Source: Aegilops tauschii subsp. strangulata (taxonomy: Eukaryota; Streptophyta; Magnoliopsida; Poales; Poaceae). From it: 64,000 nucleotides of DNA. A program made the position numbers and the translations under genes. Positions 9,150 to 20,073 of this stretch are shown piece by piece (positions within the stretch are counted from its first letter, which is position 1; every line of letters starts with the position of its first letter). The stretch is from assembly GCF_002575655.3 (NCBI RefSeq), contig NC_053039.3, forward strand, positions 222,723,622-222,787,621. Direction: 5' to 3'. The notes under the pieces were generated by a model that searched no databases, was not told the DNA's origin, and saw only the letters and a program-made list of their open reading frames with translations.

Positions 9150-11792
9150 ATGCCTCCCAAGGCTCCCATCACTTGCAACTGGATGAGATCCAACGTCACT
9201 GATGAAACCCTGGCCAACTTTGTTAAGTCCGGATATCTGCCCAGGAAGGAAGTGATGTCCTACCGTGCCCCTGATCCGTCAGAAGAAAGACCACAGCCGA
9301 GGGACGGGGAAGTAGTGGTCTTTGCGGACCATATGAGCCGGGGCTTCGCACCGCCCGGCTCAAAATTCTTCCGGGATGTGCTCAACTTCTTTGACCTTCG
9401 ACCTCAGGATATAGGACCCAATTCCATATCCAACATCTGCAACTTCCAAGTCTTTTGTGAAGTATATCTTGGAGAAGAGCCGAGTCTGCTGCTCTTCAGA
9501 GAGCTGTTTTATTTAAACCGCCAGAATGAGTGTGCCAACGGGCCAAGTCTAGAGTTAGGCGGCATCTCCATCCAGCAACATAGGGACTGTCTGTTCCCCT
9601 ACGCAGAACCGCCGAGCCACCCTAAGGACTGGAACCTGACTTGGTTCTACTGTCAAGATACATCCCCGGCTGACGAGAACCCGCTGCCCGGTTTTCGCCC
9701 AACGCGCCTGGAGCCAACTCATCCTCTCTCCGACAAACTGACTGTCGCGGAACGCCAGCCCCTGCTTCCAACGATCAACAAGATCAAGGCCCTGCTAGGC
9801 AACGGTCTGAACGGAATTGATCTAGTCCGGGTCTGGATCTCATGGCGGGTGATCCCGTTGAGCCGCCGCCCCGGCTTAATGTGTGAGTACACCGGGCGAA
9901 AGGATGACCCGCAGAGGCACAGTCGCAATGATCTTCCAGAAGACGTTGCTGAAGAAGAGACCAAGGCTCTGTTAAACGAGAGCCTAGCAGACTGTGGAAG
10001 AACCGGGCTAGCCCCGTTCTGCAAGACCAATCCAGCCCCAGCGGTAAGCCGCTGACTTTAACCTTTCAACTTCTTTGGTATGTCACCTTGCTTTGAACCA
10101 TCTTAAGAATCCATTACTGTATTTCTCAGGCTGATGATAAATTCTGGCGGGTCAAATATGACCATGAGGCGGCCAAGAAGGCCAGGAAAGCGAAAAAGGC
10201 CGCCAAGAAAGCCGCCCCTCGCAAGAAGGGCAGCAGACCCACTGCTTCGGAACTAATGCAGTTAAGCGATAGCTCCGAGTCAGAGGTAACCCTTAAACCT
10301 TTTAAATTCTTGCTATACATGTTGTCTAATGCTGTCCGCCTTATCAACACTTGCTTATTGACAGGATGACACCGGCGCCAGTAACCCGGTGGTCGAAGAG
10401 GTAACATCACTTTCCTCCGGCTCGGAGCCTTTACCACAGCTGAAAGTCCGAAGGGTAACCCGGAAAGTAAGCTTTTCCCATCCATTAGCTCACCGAGACC
10501 CTCAATTTCTTTTGAAGCAGCAGGTTCACGAGAGCCGGCGTCACACCCGGGCCCGCAAGGACACCGACCTCTCCACCGGGTTACCCGACGCAACGAGGAA
10601 ACGCCGCACAGAGGTTTTTTCTCACCTGTACCCTTTTCATCCGTTGGCGGGTGTCATCCGTCAGCCACTCAACTCTTCTGACTCCAATTACCAGGAGACC
10701 TCCCCCTCTTCGGGTGACTCCATGCAGTCAAGTCTACCGGCCTTCAAGACTGCCCCCGGGTAATAACAATCTTCTTACATTATCTGTCTGTACTTACCCT
10801 TTGTATGCCTAACACTTATGCCTTTTCAGTGCCCAGGCAAAGCTCACCAAAAGAGCAAAGAAGACAAGGTCAGCCGGAGTGCCAGACTTGCCTGAGCCGG
10901 AGACGACGGCTCAAGAGCCGCCAGCCGCCTCCGCCCCCGAAGCCACCATTCCCATGGACACAGCGCCTGAAGCCCCTGCCCCGAGCACCAAGAGAATAAC
11001 CGAAGAATCAGCTAACCCGGAGGCGTCCAGCTCAGCCCCACCAGCTAACGACCCGGACGTGGTAATTACCCGGACGGAGTATGTTGAGCTGGGGAGGCCG
11101 ACCGCACTGGCCAAATGCTCTGCGAAGGGGGAGTTGCTGCAACCCCATCGGGTGAATCTGGATCTCTCCAGCTACACCGATTTAAGCATTGGAGAGCTTG
11201 TCTCAGGCTATATCAGCCAGGTTCACAAGAGCCGAGACGCCGAGATCGCCATGGTCAGCCAGATCCAACAGAAATCTGAGGTAACCTTCTGCTGTTTTCT
11301 TATTTCTGCCTAGTGATCCTTGTCATTCTAGCCCCCAAGTCTAGGACTTATACTTGAACATGTCGTAGACTTTAAATTTCGGCTTACTGAACTGAGCCGG
11401 CCGTACATAGATAGATACGTTCAATATGCATTAGCCCCCAAGTGCCAAGTGTCTTTGCTTGGAAAGCGCTTGGGACTTTATAGAATGACTGTTAATAACC
11501 CGGAAATATATGCAGGCTGTTGGCAAGAAATTAGAGTCGGACCTGGCGGATCTCAAGAGCCGGCTGAAGGCACAAGAGATGGAGACCCGGAAGGCAAATG
11601 CCAAGTTTGTCTCCAGCATCGCCGCTCAGGAGAAGTTGAAGACTGAATTCGACGCTGAGCGGAAGGCCTGGGCTGAGGAGAAAGCTGCACTGGTGACCCG
11701 GGCAGAACAGGCGGAGAAGGCCCTTACTGAGAAGACCGCTGAGCTCTCCGGTCTAAAGCGCCAAGTGTCCCAAATGGTAGCTGCCATCTTCG
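9150..11792 (+). CDS. Antisense spliced gene of element B (PF04195-like protein), 3' truncated
   Basis: Five coding exons with GT-AG introns keep one frame: 9150-10043, 10130-10285, 10365-10759, 10830-11280 and 11516-11792. Each boundary is supported by the matching copy in element A. Exon 1 (298 codons) contains the FRDVLNFFDLRPQDIGPNSI and CNFQVFCEVYLGEEP region at about residues 74-120, resembling Pfam PF04195, the 'putative gypsy type transposon' family. Exon 2 is very rich in Lys/Ala (AKKARKAKKAAKKAAPRKKG), a possible nuclear or nucleic-acid-binding segment. Exons 3-4 are Ser/Pro/Glu-rich. Exon 5 is a heptad-like coiled coil. No stop or frameshift is visible in these exons. The final exon is missing: after the donor at 11793 the intron runs to about 11855 and joins retrotransposon leader sequence, so the 3' end of any transcript is unclear. 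The function is unknown; being antisense to gag-pol, it must be made from a separate transcript. Confidence 0.75.
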
Positions 11793-11854
11793 GTAAGTCG
11801 CCTCACCGGCTTTCATTCACGTTGGAATGTTTACATCTCTTAACTCATTCGGTG

Positions 11855-11971
11855 TAGAGCTTGCCGCAACGACTCTTGGTCATCCGGCCCACAGCGTATC
11901 CCTTGAGCCCTTCGAAGCTGCCCTTCAAGAACTCAAATCCACCGTGCGCCAGCCCCACGGTGGGCGCCAAC
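11855..11971 (-). other. Leader and primer binding site of element B
   Basis: 11861-11971 matches 25597-25707 of element A almost exactly, including the primer binding site GTTGGCGCCCACCGTGGGGC (minus strand) beside the LTR. The join to the antisense gene intron near 11855 marks the deletion that removed gag-pol. TGTAGAGCTTGCC occurs at this point in B and in the leader of A, so the jump falls close to that motif. Confidence 0.8.
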
Positions 11972-12490
11972 TGTCGTGGAATTGTCACGGCAGATGTCCT
12001 TGGGCTAGGACTTAGTCGTGGAGCCATCGCAACTAGGAAGCTTGAAGGGGTTATGCGGGACAAGGAACACGGGGGTTTATACTGGTTCGGCCCCTTACGG
12101 TGAAGGTAAAAGCCTACGTCCAGTTCGAGGTGTTATTGATTAGGGTTACGATCACCAGGGAGCTAAACAGCTATGCCCGGCTCTCGGAGAGATCGTTGTC
12201 GCCCTTAAACCGCTGCCGGGTCGTCCCTTTATATAGGGAGGCTGACGCCCAGCAGCCCTTAGAGTCCCGGCCGGCTCATAAGAGTGTCCGGCTCGGACTC
12301 TAAACAATACCTGCCTTACACTACAAGTTCTATTATAACAATAAAGATTGTACTACGAGCTTTAAGCCATCGCCGGGTCTCAGCCCATCTCTGGCCCATT
12401 ATCTTGAAACTTAGCTCCGGGCTTCTGGCAATGACCCTTAGTGTAACCCGGCCCTCCTGGCGGGTGACTCCCAGGTCTATATCCTCAACA
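11972..12490 (-). repeat. 5' LTR of element B
   Basis: 519 bp, the mate of 7547-8065. The four differences seen by eye lie near 12126, 12214, 12296 and 12374. Confidence 0.95.
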
Positions 12491-12495
12491 GGTTA

Positions 12496-15400
12496 CCTGC
12501 CCAAGAAGGAAATCATGTCTTATCGTGCCCCTGACCCGTCGGAGGAAAGACCGCAACCAAGGGATGGTGAGGTGGTGATTTTTGCTGATCACATGAGCCG
12601 GGGCTTCGCACCGCCCGGCTCAAAATTCTTTAGAGATGTGCTGAATTTCTTTGTCTGCGGCCGCAAGACATAGGACCCAATTCCGTGTCAAATATTTGCA
12701 ACTTTCAAGTATTCTGCGAAGTCTATCTTGGAGAAGAGCCCAGCCTGCTGCTCTTTAGAGAGCTCTTTTATCTGAACCGCCAGAACGAGTGCGCCAACGG
12801 GCCGAGCCTGGAACTTGGTGGAATCTCCATTCAACGCCGTAGAGACTACCTCTTTCCTTACGCTGAGCCGCCCAGCCATCCAAAGGACTGGAACCAGACA
12901 TGGTTCTACTGCCAGGATACTTCGCCGGCTGACGAGAGCCCTCTGCCCGGCTTTCGTGCCCTGCGTCTGGAGTCAAGTCACTCCCTGCCGAATAAGCTAA
13001 CTTCAGCCGAGCGTCAACCTCTGATCCCCACCATCAACAAAATTAAGGCCCTCCTGGGAAATGGCCTCAATGGCATTGATCTGGTTCGGGTCTGGATCTC
13101 TTGGCGGGTGATCCCCTTAAGCCGCCGCCCCGGCTTAATGTGTGATTACACGGGCCGGAAAGATGACCCTCTGCGACACAGCCGCAACGATCTACCTGAA
13201 GATGTTGTTGATGACATGACCAAGTCCCTCTTGAATGGGAGCTTGACAGACTGCGGGAGGACTGGCTTAAGCCCCTTCTGCAAGACTAACCTGGCCCCAG
13301 CGGTAAGCCACTGATCTGAACACCTCATTTTCTCCTTAGATAGTTTTCATCTGAACCTTAAGAAGTCTGCATTGTATTTTTCAGGCTGATGATAAGTTCT
13401 GGAAGGTCAAGTATGACCATAAAGCGGCTAAAAAAGCCAGAAAGGCTAAGAAAGCCGCCAGGAGAGCCGCTCCCCGAAAAAAGGGAAGCAAGCCCACCAC
13501 CTCAGAGCTGCTTCAGCTGGATGACAGCTCCGAGTCAGAGGTAATCTTTAATTCCTTAGACTCTCTTTTGTTTCCGCTTTTCAGCTGTCTTTTGACCACC
13601 TTATTAACTTGATTATCCACAGGATGACACCGGAGCGAGTAACCTGGTAACTGAAGAGGTAACTATACTTTCCTCCGACTCGGACCCCTTGCCAAGGCTG
13701 AAAGTCCGAAGAGTAACCCGGAAAGTAAGCTTTTCGCATCCTTTAGCTTATCAAGATCCTCAATTTCTTTTGAAGCAACAGATTCATGAGAGCCGGAGGC
13801 AAACCCGGGCCAGCAAGGATGCAGACCTCTCCTCCGGCTTACCCGAGGCATCAAGAAAGCGCCGGACTGAGGTTATCTCCAACTTATACCCTTCTCATCC
13901 TTTAGCGGGTGTCACTCGTCAACCGCTCAATTCGTCTGATTCCAATTATCAGGAAACTTCACCTTCCTCTGGTGATTCTATGCAATCTACCCTGCCGGCT
14001 TTCAAGACCGCGCCCTGGTAATGATGATCATCTTATGTTGTACTTATCTTACTCATGCTTTTGTACTAACCTTTTGTCCTTTCAGTGCTCAAGCAAAGCT
14101 CAGTAAGAGAGCGAAGAAGAATAAGCCGGTCGAAGAGCCGGTCTTGACTGAGCCAGAGGTTTCAGCTCAAGAGCCGCCAGCTGCCTCTGCTCCTGAAGCC
14201 ACCGCTCCAACCGACGAGCCAGCCATAGAGACTTCTACCAATCCGGACGTCTCCAGCCCGGCTCAGCCGGCCGATGACCCGGACGTGGTAATCACCCGGA
14301 CGGAGTTTGTCGAGCCGGGGAGACCCACTGCGCTGGCAAAGCGCTCTGCCAAGGAAGAGTTGCTAGAGCGCCGCAGGGCCAAGCTGGACATCACCAACTA
14401 CGCTAACTTGAGCATTGGAGATATCATCTCCGGCTATGTCAATCAGGTGCACAGCAGCCGGGACCTGGAGATTGACATGGTGAAGCAGATACAGCAGAAG
14501 TCTGAGGTACCACTCTCTTGCTTACTGCATAGTCATCTTTACCATATTTAGCCCCCAAGTCTACTGCTTATGATAGAATATGTTGTAGACTTAACTTCCG
14601 GCTTACTTTCATGAACCGGCAATTTGTAGATAGAACCTTTCAGCATACATTAGCCCCCAAGTGCCAAGTGTCTTTGCTTGGAAAGTGCTTGGGACTTTAA
14701 GATTGCATAACAACCACTCGTACTATAACCCGGAATTTGTACAGGCTGCTGGCAAAAAAATTGAAGCTGAACTCGCTGAGCTGAAGAACCGCCTGAAGAC
14801 TCAGGAAACTGAGACCCGGAAGGCCAACGCCATATTCGAATTCAGTGTTGCTGCACAAGAGAAGCTGAAGAAGAAGTTTGAAACTGAAAGGAAGACTTGG
14901 GCTGAAGAGAAGGCTGCTCTGGTAAGCCGGGCCGAACAGGCGGGGAAGGCTCTGACGGAGAGAACCGTCGAACTCTCCGGCTTAAAGCGCCATGTGTCAC
15001 AGATGGTCGCCGCAATCTTCGGTAAGTCATTCTGCAGGCTTTGAACAAGTTTACAGTCTTCATATCTCATAACTCCCATCATTGCTAGCGGCTTATCTTA
15101 CTTTGTTAAACAGGTCCCAGAAGCGCCAACCGCAATCAGAACGTGCTGACCAAGCTGAAGGCCGTGTACACCTTGGTGGAGCAACTCTACACCGGGTCAC
15201 AGCGCGCCTTGGCTGTTGTGGCCCTATCCAATGAGGTTCCGACTCACCTGGTGGACGTACTTCGCCAGCTTGCCGTTCTTCCTTGGCGTTTCCAAGAGCT
15301 GCGACGGGCCTCTACAAGAGCCGGAGCCATAGCTGCTCTGAGCCGGGCCAAGGCTTTCCTCCCGGAGCTAGACCCGGCAGAGATCGCGCTTGGATATCCC

Positions 15401-15757
15401 AGTCTGAAGGAAGACGGTACTCCCTTTGACCAAAAAGATTTTGCTGATTGTGTGAAGAGTGTGCGCCCGGTGGCTACCTTAATTGGGAATGACACCGACC
15501 TCACCAAGTATCAGCCGGGTTATGACTCGGAGAATCAGAGGATCCCCACTCCACGCTATGAAGCAATCAGCTTGATCCCTCCGACTCGTAAGCATACCTT
15601 CGCCCCGGAAGTTGACCCGGCCGGGTTAATTGACGAGGAGGCTCAATTTGAAGCTTTGAGCAGCATTGACTGGAAATCGTCAACTTTCCAGGTCATAGGA
15701 ACAGCCGGAGGAGCGGAGAGGGATGAGCCGGAAGCTTCGACCCAGCAAGCATCTTGA
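12496..15757 (+). pseudogene. Antisense spliced gene of element A, exons 1 (rest) to 6
   Basis: This continues the frame interrupted at 7546. Exons are 12496-13302, 13385-13540, 13623-14017, 14086-14506, 14745-15021 and 15114-15757, all with GT-AG junctions, and exon lengths 156, 395 and 277 are identical to the element B copy. The spliced length in the ancestral state would be about 929 codons including the TGA at 15755. Exon 6 (about 214 aa) follows the coiled coil and includes QRALAVVALSNEVPTHLVD. One base is missing near 12653, within the PF04195-like region, so translation from 7452 would end near 12672; everything downstream is otherwise open. Apart from element B and this deletion the gene looks well preserved, in contrast with the stop-riddled gag-pol of the same element. 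Confidence 0.8.
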
Positions 15758-16891
15758 CTCTTTAGGCGGCCCATGGTTATGCTTGTTGGACAATGCCTCA
15801 CCTTTTGGACTCGGGGAGTCTTGTAATAGAGTAGGACAAACATTTTAACTTTGTCATGCCATCGCGCACGTGTTGAATGCTTAACTCCATTGAAGTTGCT
15901 TCCTTATATTCCTCCGGGTCATAACTGATCATTTATTTTCCTTAAGCTCGAATAGCTGTCTTGAACCATCCTACATAGAAAACAAGTCACAAGTCTCTAA
16001 GCGGCTTAGCGCACTAAGAATCATAAATCTTATACATATGACCCAGAATATGAATCCAAGTCACCAAAGACTGGTCCTCAATTATACCCTTGATGTAACC
16101 ATAATAGCATACTTACAGGCCTTCAAGTATACCTCCGGTTTATGTAACCCGGATAATGAGGTTGGTACCTCAATTCTGGTTTACCAGTTTTGATAATGCT
16201 TATTGTGTGTGACTAACACTGTGAATCAAAGTTAAGCTGGCAGAGTAAGAACCGCCGTGCACACTATTGATACAATCAGAAGAACTTGTTGCAGATCCAA
16301 AAAATCAAAACTTAGGGGCTTCCGGTTCGAATACGACCAGAAACCCGTCCCAAAGGGGTTAAGCTAAGATTCGAATGCGATCATATAGCCCCCAGTGGGT
16401 TTGGCGATGCCGATCAAGAGGGTACCGACAGCTATGTTCTCTTTGGTTCGAATACGACCCATGTTTGAACAGGAAGCCCCCAAATGACCTTAAAAGTTGT
16501 TTAACGACGCTGATTCGAATACGATCCACGTCGGTTCCCAAAGGGGGTTGAGCTATGATTTAAATATGATCAAAGAAAACTCCCCAATGAGCTCGGCACT
16601 TTGCCAATCAAGTTGGTATCGACAACTATGTTCTCTTTGGTTCGAATACGACCTATGTTTGAATAGGAAGCCCCCAAGTGATTATATTTCGTACAGCTAG
16701 ATTCGAATACGATCATAAGCCGGATCCACCTCCAAGTGACCATGTGATGGTGCAATGGAAACAACACTTTTACCTTTGGAGGAGAAAAGGACAGAGGTCC
16801 TGCTTTATTATTTAACATAATATATACATGGCTATAGAAATATGTACATTATGAGAGCCGGTGGCTCAAGTGTAATAAGGCCGAAGCTGAG
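15758..16891. other. Spacer between antisense gene and integrase, with a ~200 bp duplication
   Basis: No coding region is supported. Two related blocks of about 200 bases lie near 16340-16495 and 16540-16690; both contain CTATGTTCTCTTTGGTTCGA and GGAAGCCCCCAA. Motifs of the type GATTCGAATACGATC recur near 16325, 16450, 16510, 16640 and 16700. The duplication is probably part of the 3' untranslated region shared by the two convergent transcripts. Confidence 0.6.
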
Positions 16892-17473
16892 CTATGTTCC
16901 ACGGCCGATGGGTGTCTTCCTCCGACTTGCGTGAATCTTTATGCTCTCCCGAACGCCAATAAGGTAGTATGACCCGTTGTGCAAGTTCTTGCTGACCACA
17001 AAGGGCCCTTCCCAAGGCGGGGATAGCTTGTGTGCATCTGTTTGATCTTGGATGAGCCGGAGCACCAGATCACCTTCCTGGAAGACCCGGGACTTAACAC
17101 GGCGACTGTGATAACGGCGCAGGTCTTGTTGGTAAATCGCTGAGCGAGCCACTGCCACATCATGCTGCTCGTCCAAGAAGTCAAGAGCATCCTGGCGCGC
17201 CTGCTCATTATCCGTCTCAACATAAGCCACCACTCGAGGTGAATCATGACGGATGTCGCTAGGGAGGACTGCTTCCGCTCCGTAAACCATGAAGAAAGGC
17301 GTGTAACCCGTAGATCTGTTAGGAGTAGTGTTGATGCTCCATAACATGGAGGGTAACTCCTCCACCCAACAACCTGGCGTCCGTTGCAAAGGGACCAAAA
17401 GCCGGGGCTTGATACCCTTCAAAATCTCCTGATTAGCTCTCTCAGCTTGACCATTGGATTGAGGGTGAGCCAC
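16892..17473 (-). pseudogene. Element A integrase, C-terminal half
   Basis: This carries the third catalytic residue of the DDE integrase core (NGQAERANQEILKG, Glu) and the GPY/F-like C-terminal module (KLSPPWEGPFVV, then GSYYL). It is in frame with 17492-17788 but separated by a TGA at 17489-17491. The enzyme would insert the cDNA copy into the genome in the nucleus. It is the last part of the minus-strand gag-pol frame and ends about 1.1 kb before the converging antisense gene. Confidence 0.9.
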
Positions 17474-17488
17474 CGATGAAACATCAAG

Positions 17489-17812
17489 TCAAATATGCTC
17501 TCGCTGACAAAGCTCCTCCATGGAGCCTTTAGACAGATTGGTCCCTTTGTCAGTGATAATGCTGTGTGGAAAACCAAAGCGAAAGATCACCCTTTTCATG
17601 AACTGAACCGCCGTGGCTGCATCACACTTGCTAACGGGCTCTGCCTCAACCCACTTTGTGAATTTGTCAACTGCCACCAAGAGGTGGGTCTTCTTATCTT
17701 TGGATCTTTTAAAAGGCCCAACCATATCAAGCCCCCAGACCGCAAATGGCCAAGTAATTGGAATCATCCTGAGCTCTTGAGCCGGCACATGAGCCCGTCG
17801 TGAGAACCTTTA
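17489..17812 (-). pseudogene. Element A integrase, core
   Basis: The first two catalytic aspartates are in WGLDMVGPF and IITDKGTN. The segment is bounded by in-frame stops: TAA at 17810-17812 upstream and TGA at 17489-17491 downstream. Both keep the reading frame, so the damage here is by substitution and not by indels. Confidence 0.9.
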
Positions 17813-18815
17813 ACAACCGTCGCATTTACTGACCAAGTCCTCCGCATCAGCATGAGCTGTCAGCCAGTAGAAACAATGACGAAAAGCCTTGGCTACAAGG
17901 GATTTTGAGCCGGCATGATGGCCACAATCCCCTTCGTGAATCTCACGTAAGATTTCTTGACCCTCCTCAGGGGAAACACAACGCTGGAACGTTCCAGTAA
18001 CACTGCAACGATGCAGCTCCCCATTAATAATGACCATTGACTTAGACCGCCGGGTTATTTGTCTGGCCAAAGTTTCGTCCTCAGGAAAATCTCCCCGGGT
18101 CATATAAGCCAAGTAGGGCACTGTCCAGTCCGGGGTGATGTGGAGATCCGCCACCAACTGCGCCTCCGGGTCAGGGAGAGCCAAGTCTTCCTCTGTAGGT
18201 ACCTTAACAGAAGGGTTATGCAGGGTGTCCAAGAAAATATTAGGCGGAACCGGTTTTCGCTGAGAGCCCAGCCGGCTTAATGCATCAGCCGCCTCGTTCT
18301 TCCTGCGATCAATGTGCTCTACTTGGTAACCTTGAAAGTGTCCAGCAATGGCATCAACTTCACGGCGATAAGCCGCCATGAGAGGGTCCTTGGAATCCCA
18401 CTTGCCTGATACTTGTTGAGCCACTAAGTCTGAGTCACCGAAGCATCTTACCCGGCTCAAGCTCATCTCCTTAGCCATCCGAAGACCATGGAGCAAGGCC
18501 TCGTACTCAGCCGCATTGTTAGTACAAGGAAACATCAATCGTAGCACATAATGAAACTTGTCACCCTTAGGGGAAGCCAATACAACTCCAGCCCCCGAGC
18601 CCTCCAATTGCCTAGACCCATCAAAGTGAATAGTCCAATATGTATTATCCGGCTTTTCTTCAGGCACCTGTAGCTCTGTCCAATCGTTGATGAAATCCAC
18701 CAAAGCTTGAGATTTAACAGTAGTGTGTGGCACGTATTTTAGACCATGAGGCCCAAGTTCTATAGCCCACTTAGCCACTCTCCCTGTGGCCTCTCTGTTT
18801 TGGATGATATCTCCA
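17813..18815 (-). pseudogene. Element A second (archaeal-type) RNase H and integrase zinc finger
   Basis: The RNase H catalytic residues are visible in order: HFDGSRQ, NNAAEYEALLHGL, CFGDSDLVAQQ and NEAADALSRLG. An additional RNase H of this type after the normal one is the hallmark of the Tat lineage. The frame then runs into an HHCC zinc-binding domain (HEGDCGHHAGS ... CDGC), the start of the integrase, up to the TAA at 17810. A 1-base deletion near 18814 puts this part out of frame with the upstream RT-RNase H. Confidence 0.9.
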
Positions 18816-19407
18816 AGGGGGCAGAACTAACCACAGTGATAGGGTGACCCTGAAAATAGTGCTTAAGGTTCCGGCTTGCCATGAATACACCATAAACAAG
18901 CTTCTGCCAATGTGGATACCGCTGTTTGGACTCTATGAGCACTTCGCTGACGTAGTAAACCGGCCGCTGAACCGGATACTCTTTACCCTCTTCCTTGCGC
19001 TCCACCACCACAGCCACGCTGACGGCTCGTGTGTTAGAAGCTACATACAGTAATAAGGGCTCCTTATCAACCAGAGCAGCAAGGACGGTGGGCTCAGCCA
19101 GCTGCCTCTTCAAATCCTCAAAAGCAGCATTAGCAGCATCATTCCAAATAAAGTCATCAGTTTTCTTCATCAACTGGTACAGTGGCATGGCCTTTTCACC
19201 CAAACGGCTTATAAACCGGCTTAAAGTAGCGATACGACCCGCCAGGCGCTGGACGTCATTTATACACGCCGGCTTAGCCAGAGAGGTGATCGCCTTGATC
19301 TTCTCCGGGTTAGCTTCAATGCCTCTATGAGAAACCATAAAACCCAAGAGCTTGCCTGCAGGAACACCAAAAACACACTTAGCCGGGTTAAGCATCATCT
19401 TGTAGAC
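18816..19407 (-). pseudogene. Element A RT thumb and first RNase H
   Basis: This holds KCVFGVPAGKLLGFMVSHRG (the RT connection following the catalytic YVDD) and the Ty3-type RNase H, with PVYYVSEVL and ESKQRYP as recognisable blocks. The RNase H aspartate region is altered (LLYVASNTRAVSVAVVV). A TAG at 19408-19410 separates it from the RT palm, in frame. Confidence 0.88.
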
Positions 19408-20073
19408 CTAGAGATTATCAAAGGTTTCTCTTAGGTCATCTATCAAGGTTTCCTTCTCTCTGGACTTAACCACAATATCATCCACATAGGCATGAACATT
19501 GTGCCCAATCTGGTTATGAAGACAGTTCTGTACGCAACGCTGATAAGTCGCATGTGCACTCTTGAGCCCAAAAGGCATAGACACATAACAGGAGGCTCCA
19601 AAGGGAGTGATGAACGCTGTTTTCTCCTGGTCTTTAACTGCCATTTTAATCTGATGGTATCCAGAATAAGCATCTAAGAAACTTAAGCGCTCACAACCCG
19701 CCGTATCATCAATGATTTGATCAATACGGGGGAGGGCAAAAGGATCAGCCGGACATGCCTTGTTTAAGTCCGTGTAGTCCACACACATCCACCAGGTGCC
19801 ATTCTTCTTGAGCATGAGCACCGGGTTAGCTAACCACTTTGGGTGAAAGACTTCAACAATAAAACCGGCCGCCAAGAGCCGGGCCACCTCTTCTCCAATG
19901 GCTTTCCGCCTTTCCTCATTAAACCGCCGAAGGAATTGCCTGACCGGCTTGAATTTCGGATCAACATTGAGTGTGTGCTCAGCGAGTTCTCTAGGTATAC
20001 CTGGCATGTCAGAAGGTTTCCATGCAAAAATGTCCCTATTCTCACGGATGAACTCGATGAGCGCGCTTTCCTA
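19408..20073 (-). pseudogene. Element A reverse transcriptase palm
   Basis: Classic Ty3/Gypsy RT blocks are in order: VDYTDLNKACPADPFALP, FLDAYSGYHQI, TAFITPFG, MPFGLKSAHATYQR and the catalytic HAYVDDIVVKS. It ends at an in-frame TAG (19408-19410), and an in-frame TAG at 20071-20073 separates it from the protease. In the living element this enzyme copies the RNA genome into cDNA in cytoplasmic particles. Confidence 0.92.

Larger units (their letters stand above)
7542..12495 (-). mobile_element. Element B: non-autonomous Tat-type Gypsy carrying only the antisense gene, including both TSDs
   Basis: Two 519 bp LTRs (7547-8065 and 11972-12490) differ by eye at only 4 sites and are flanked by exact GGTTA duplications (7542-7546 and 12491-12495). 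The LTR is a diverged relative of the element A LTR. The internal part (8066-11971) holds the promoter and five exons of the antisense gene, a ~115 base piece of leader and the primer binding site. Gag, protease, RT, RNase H and integrase are absent, so mobility would need proteins from an autonomous relative. LTR divergence suggests roughly 0.3 million years at 1.3e-8 per site per year. Confidence 0.93.
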
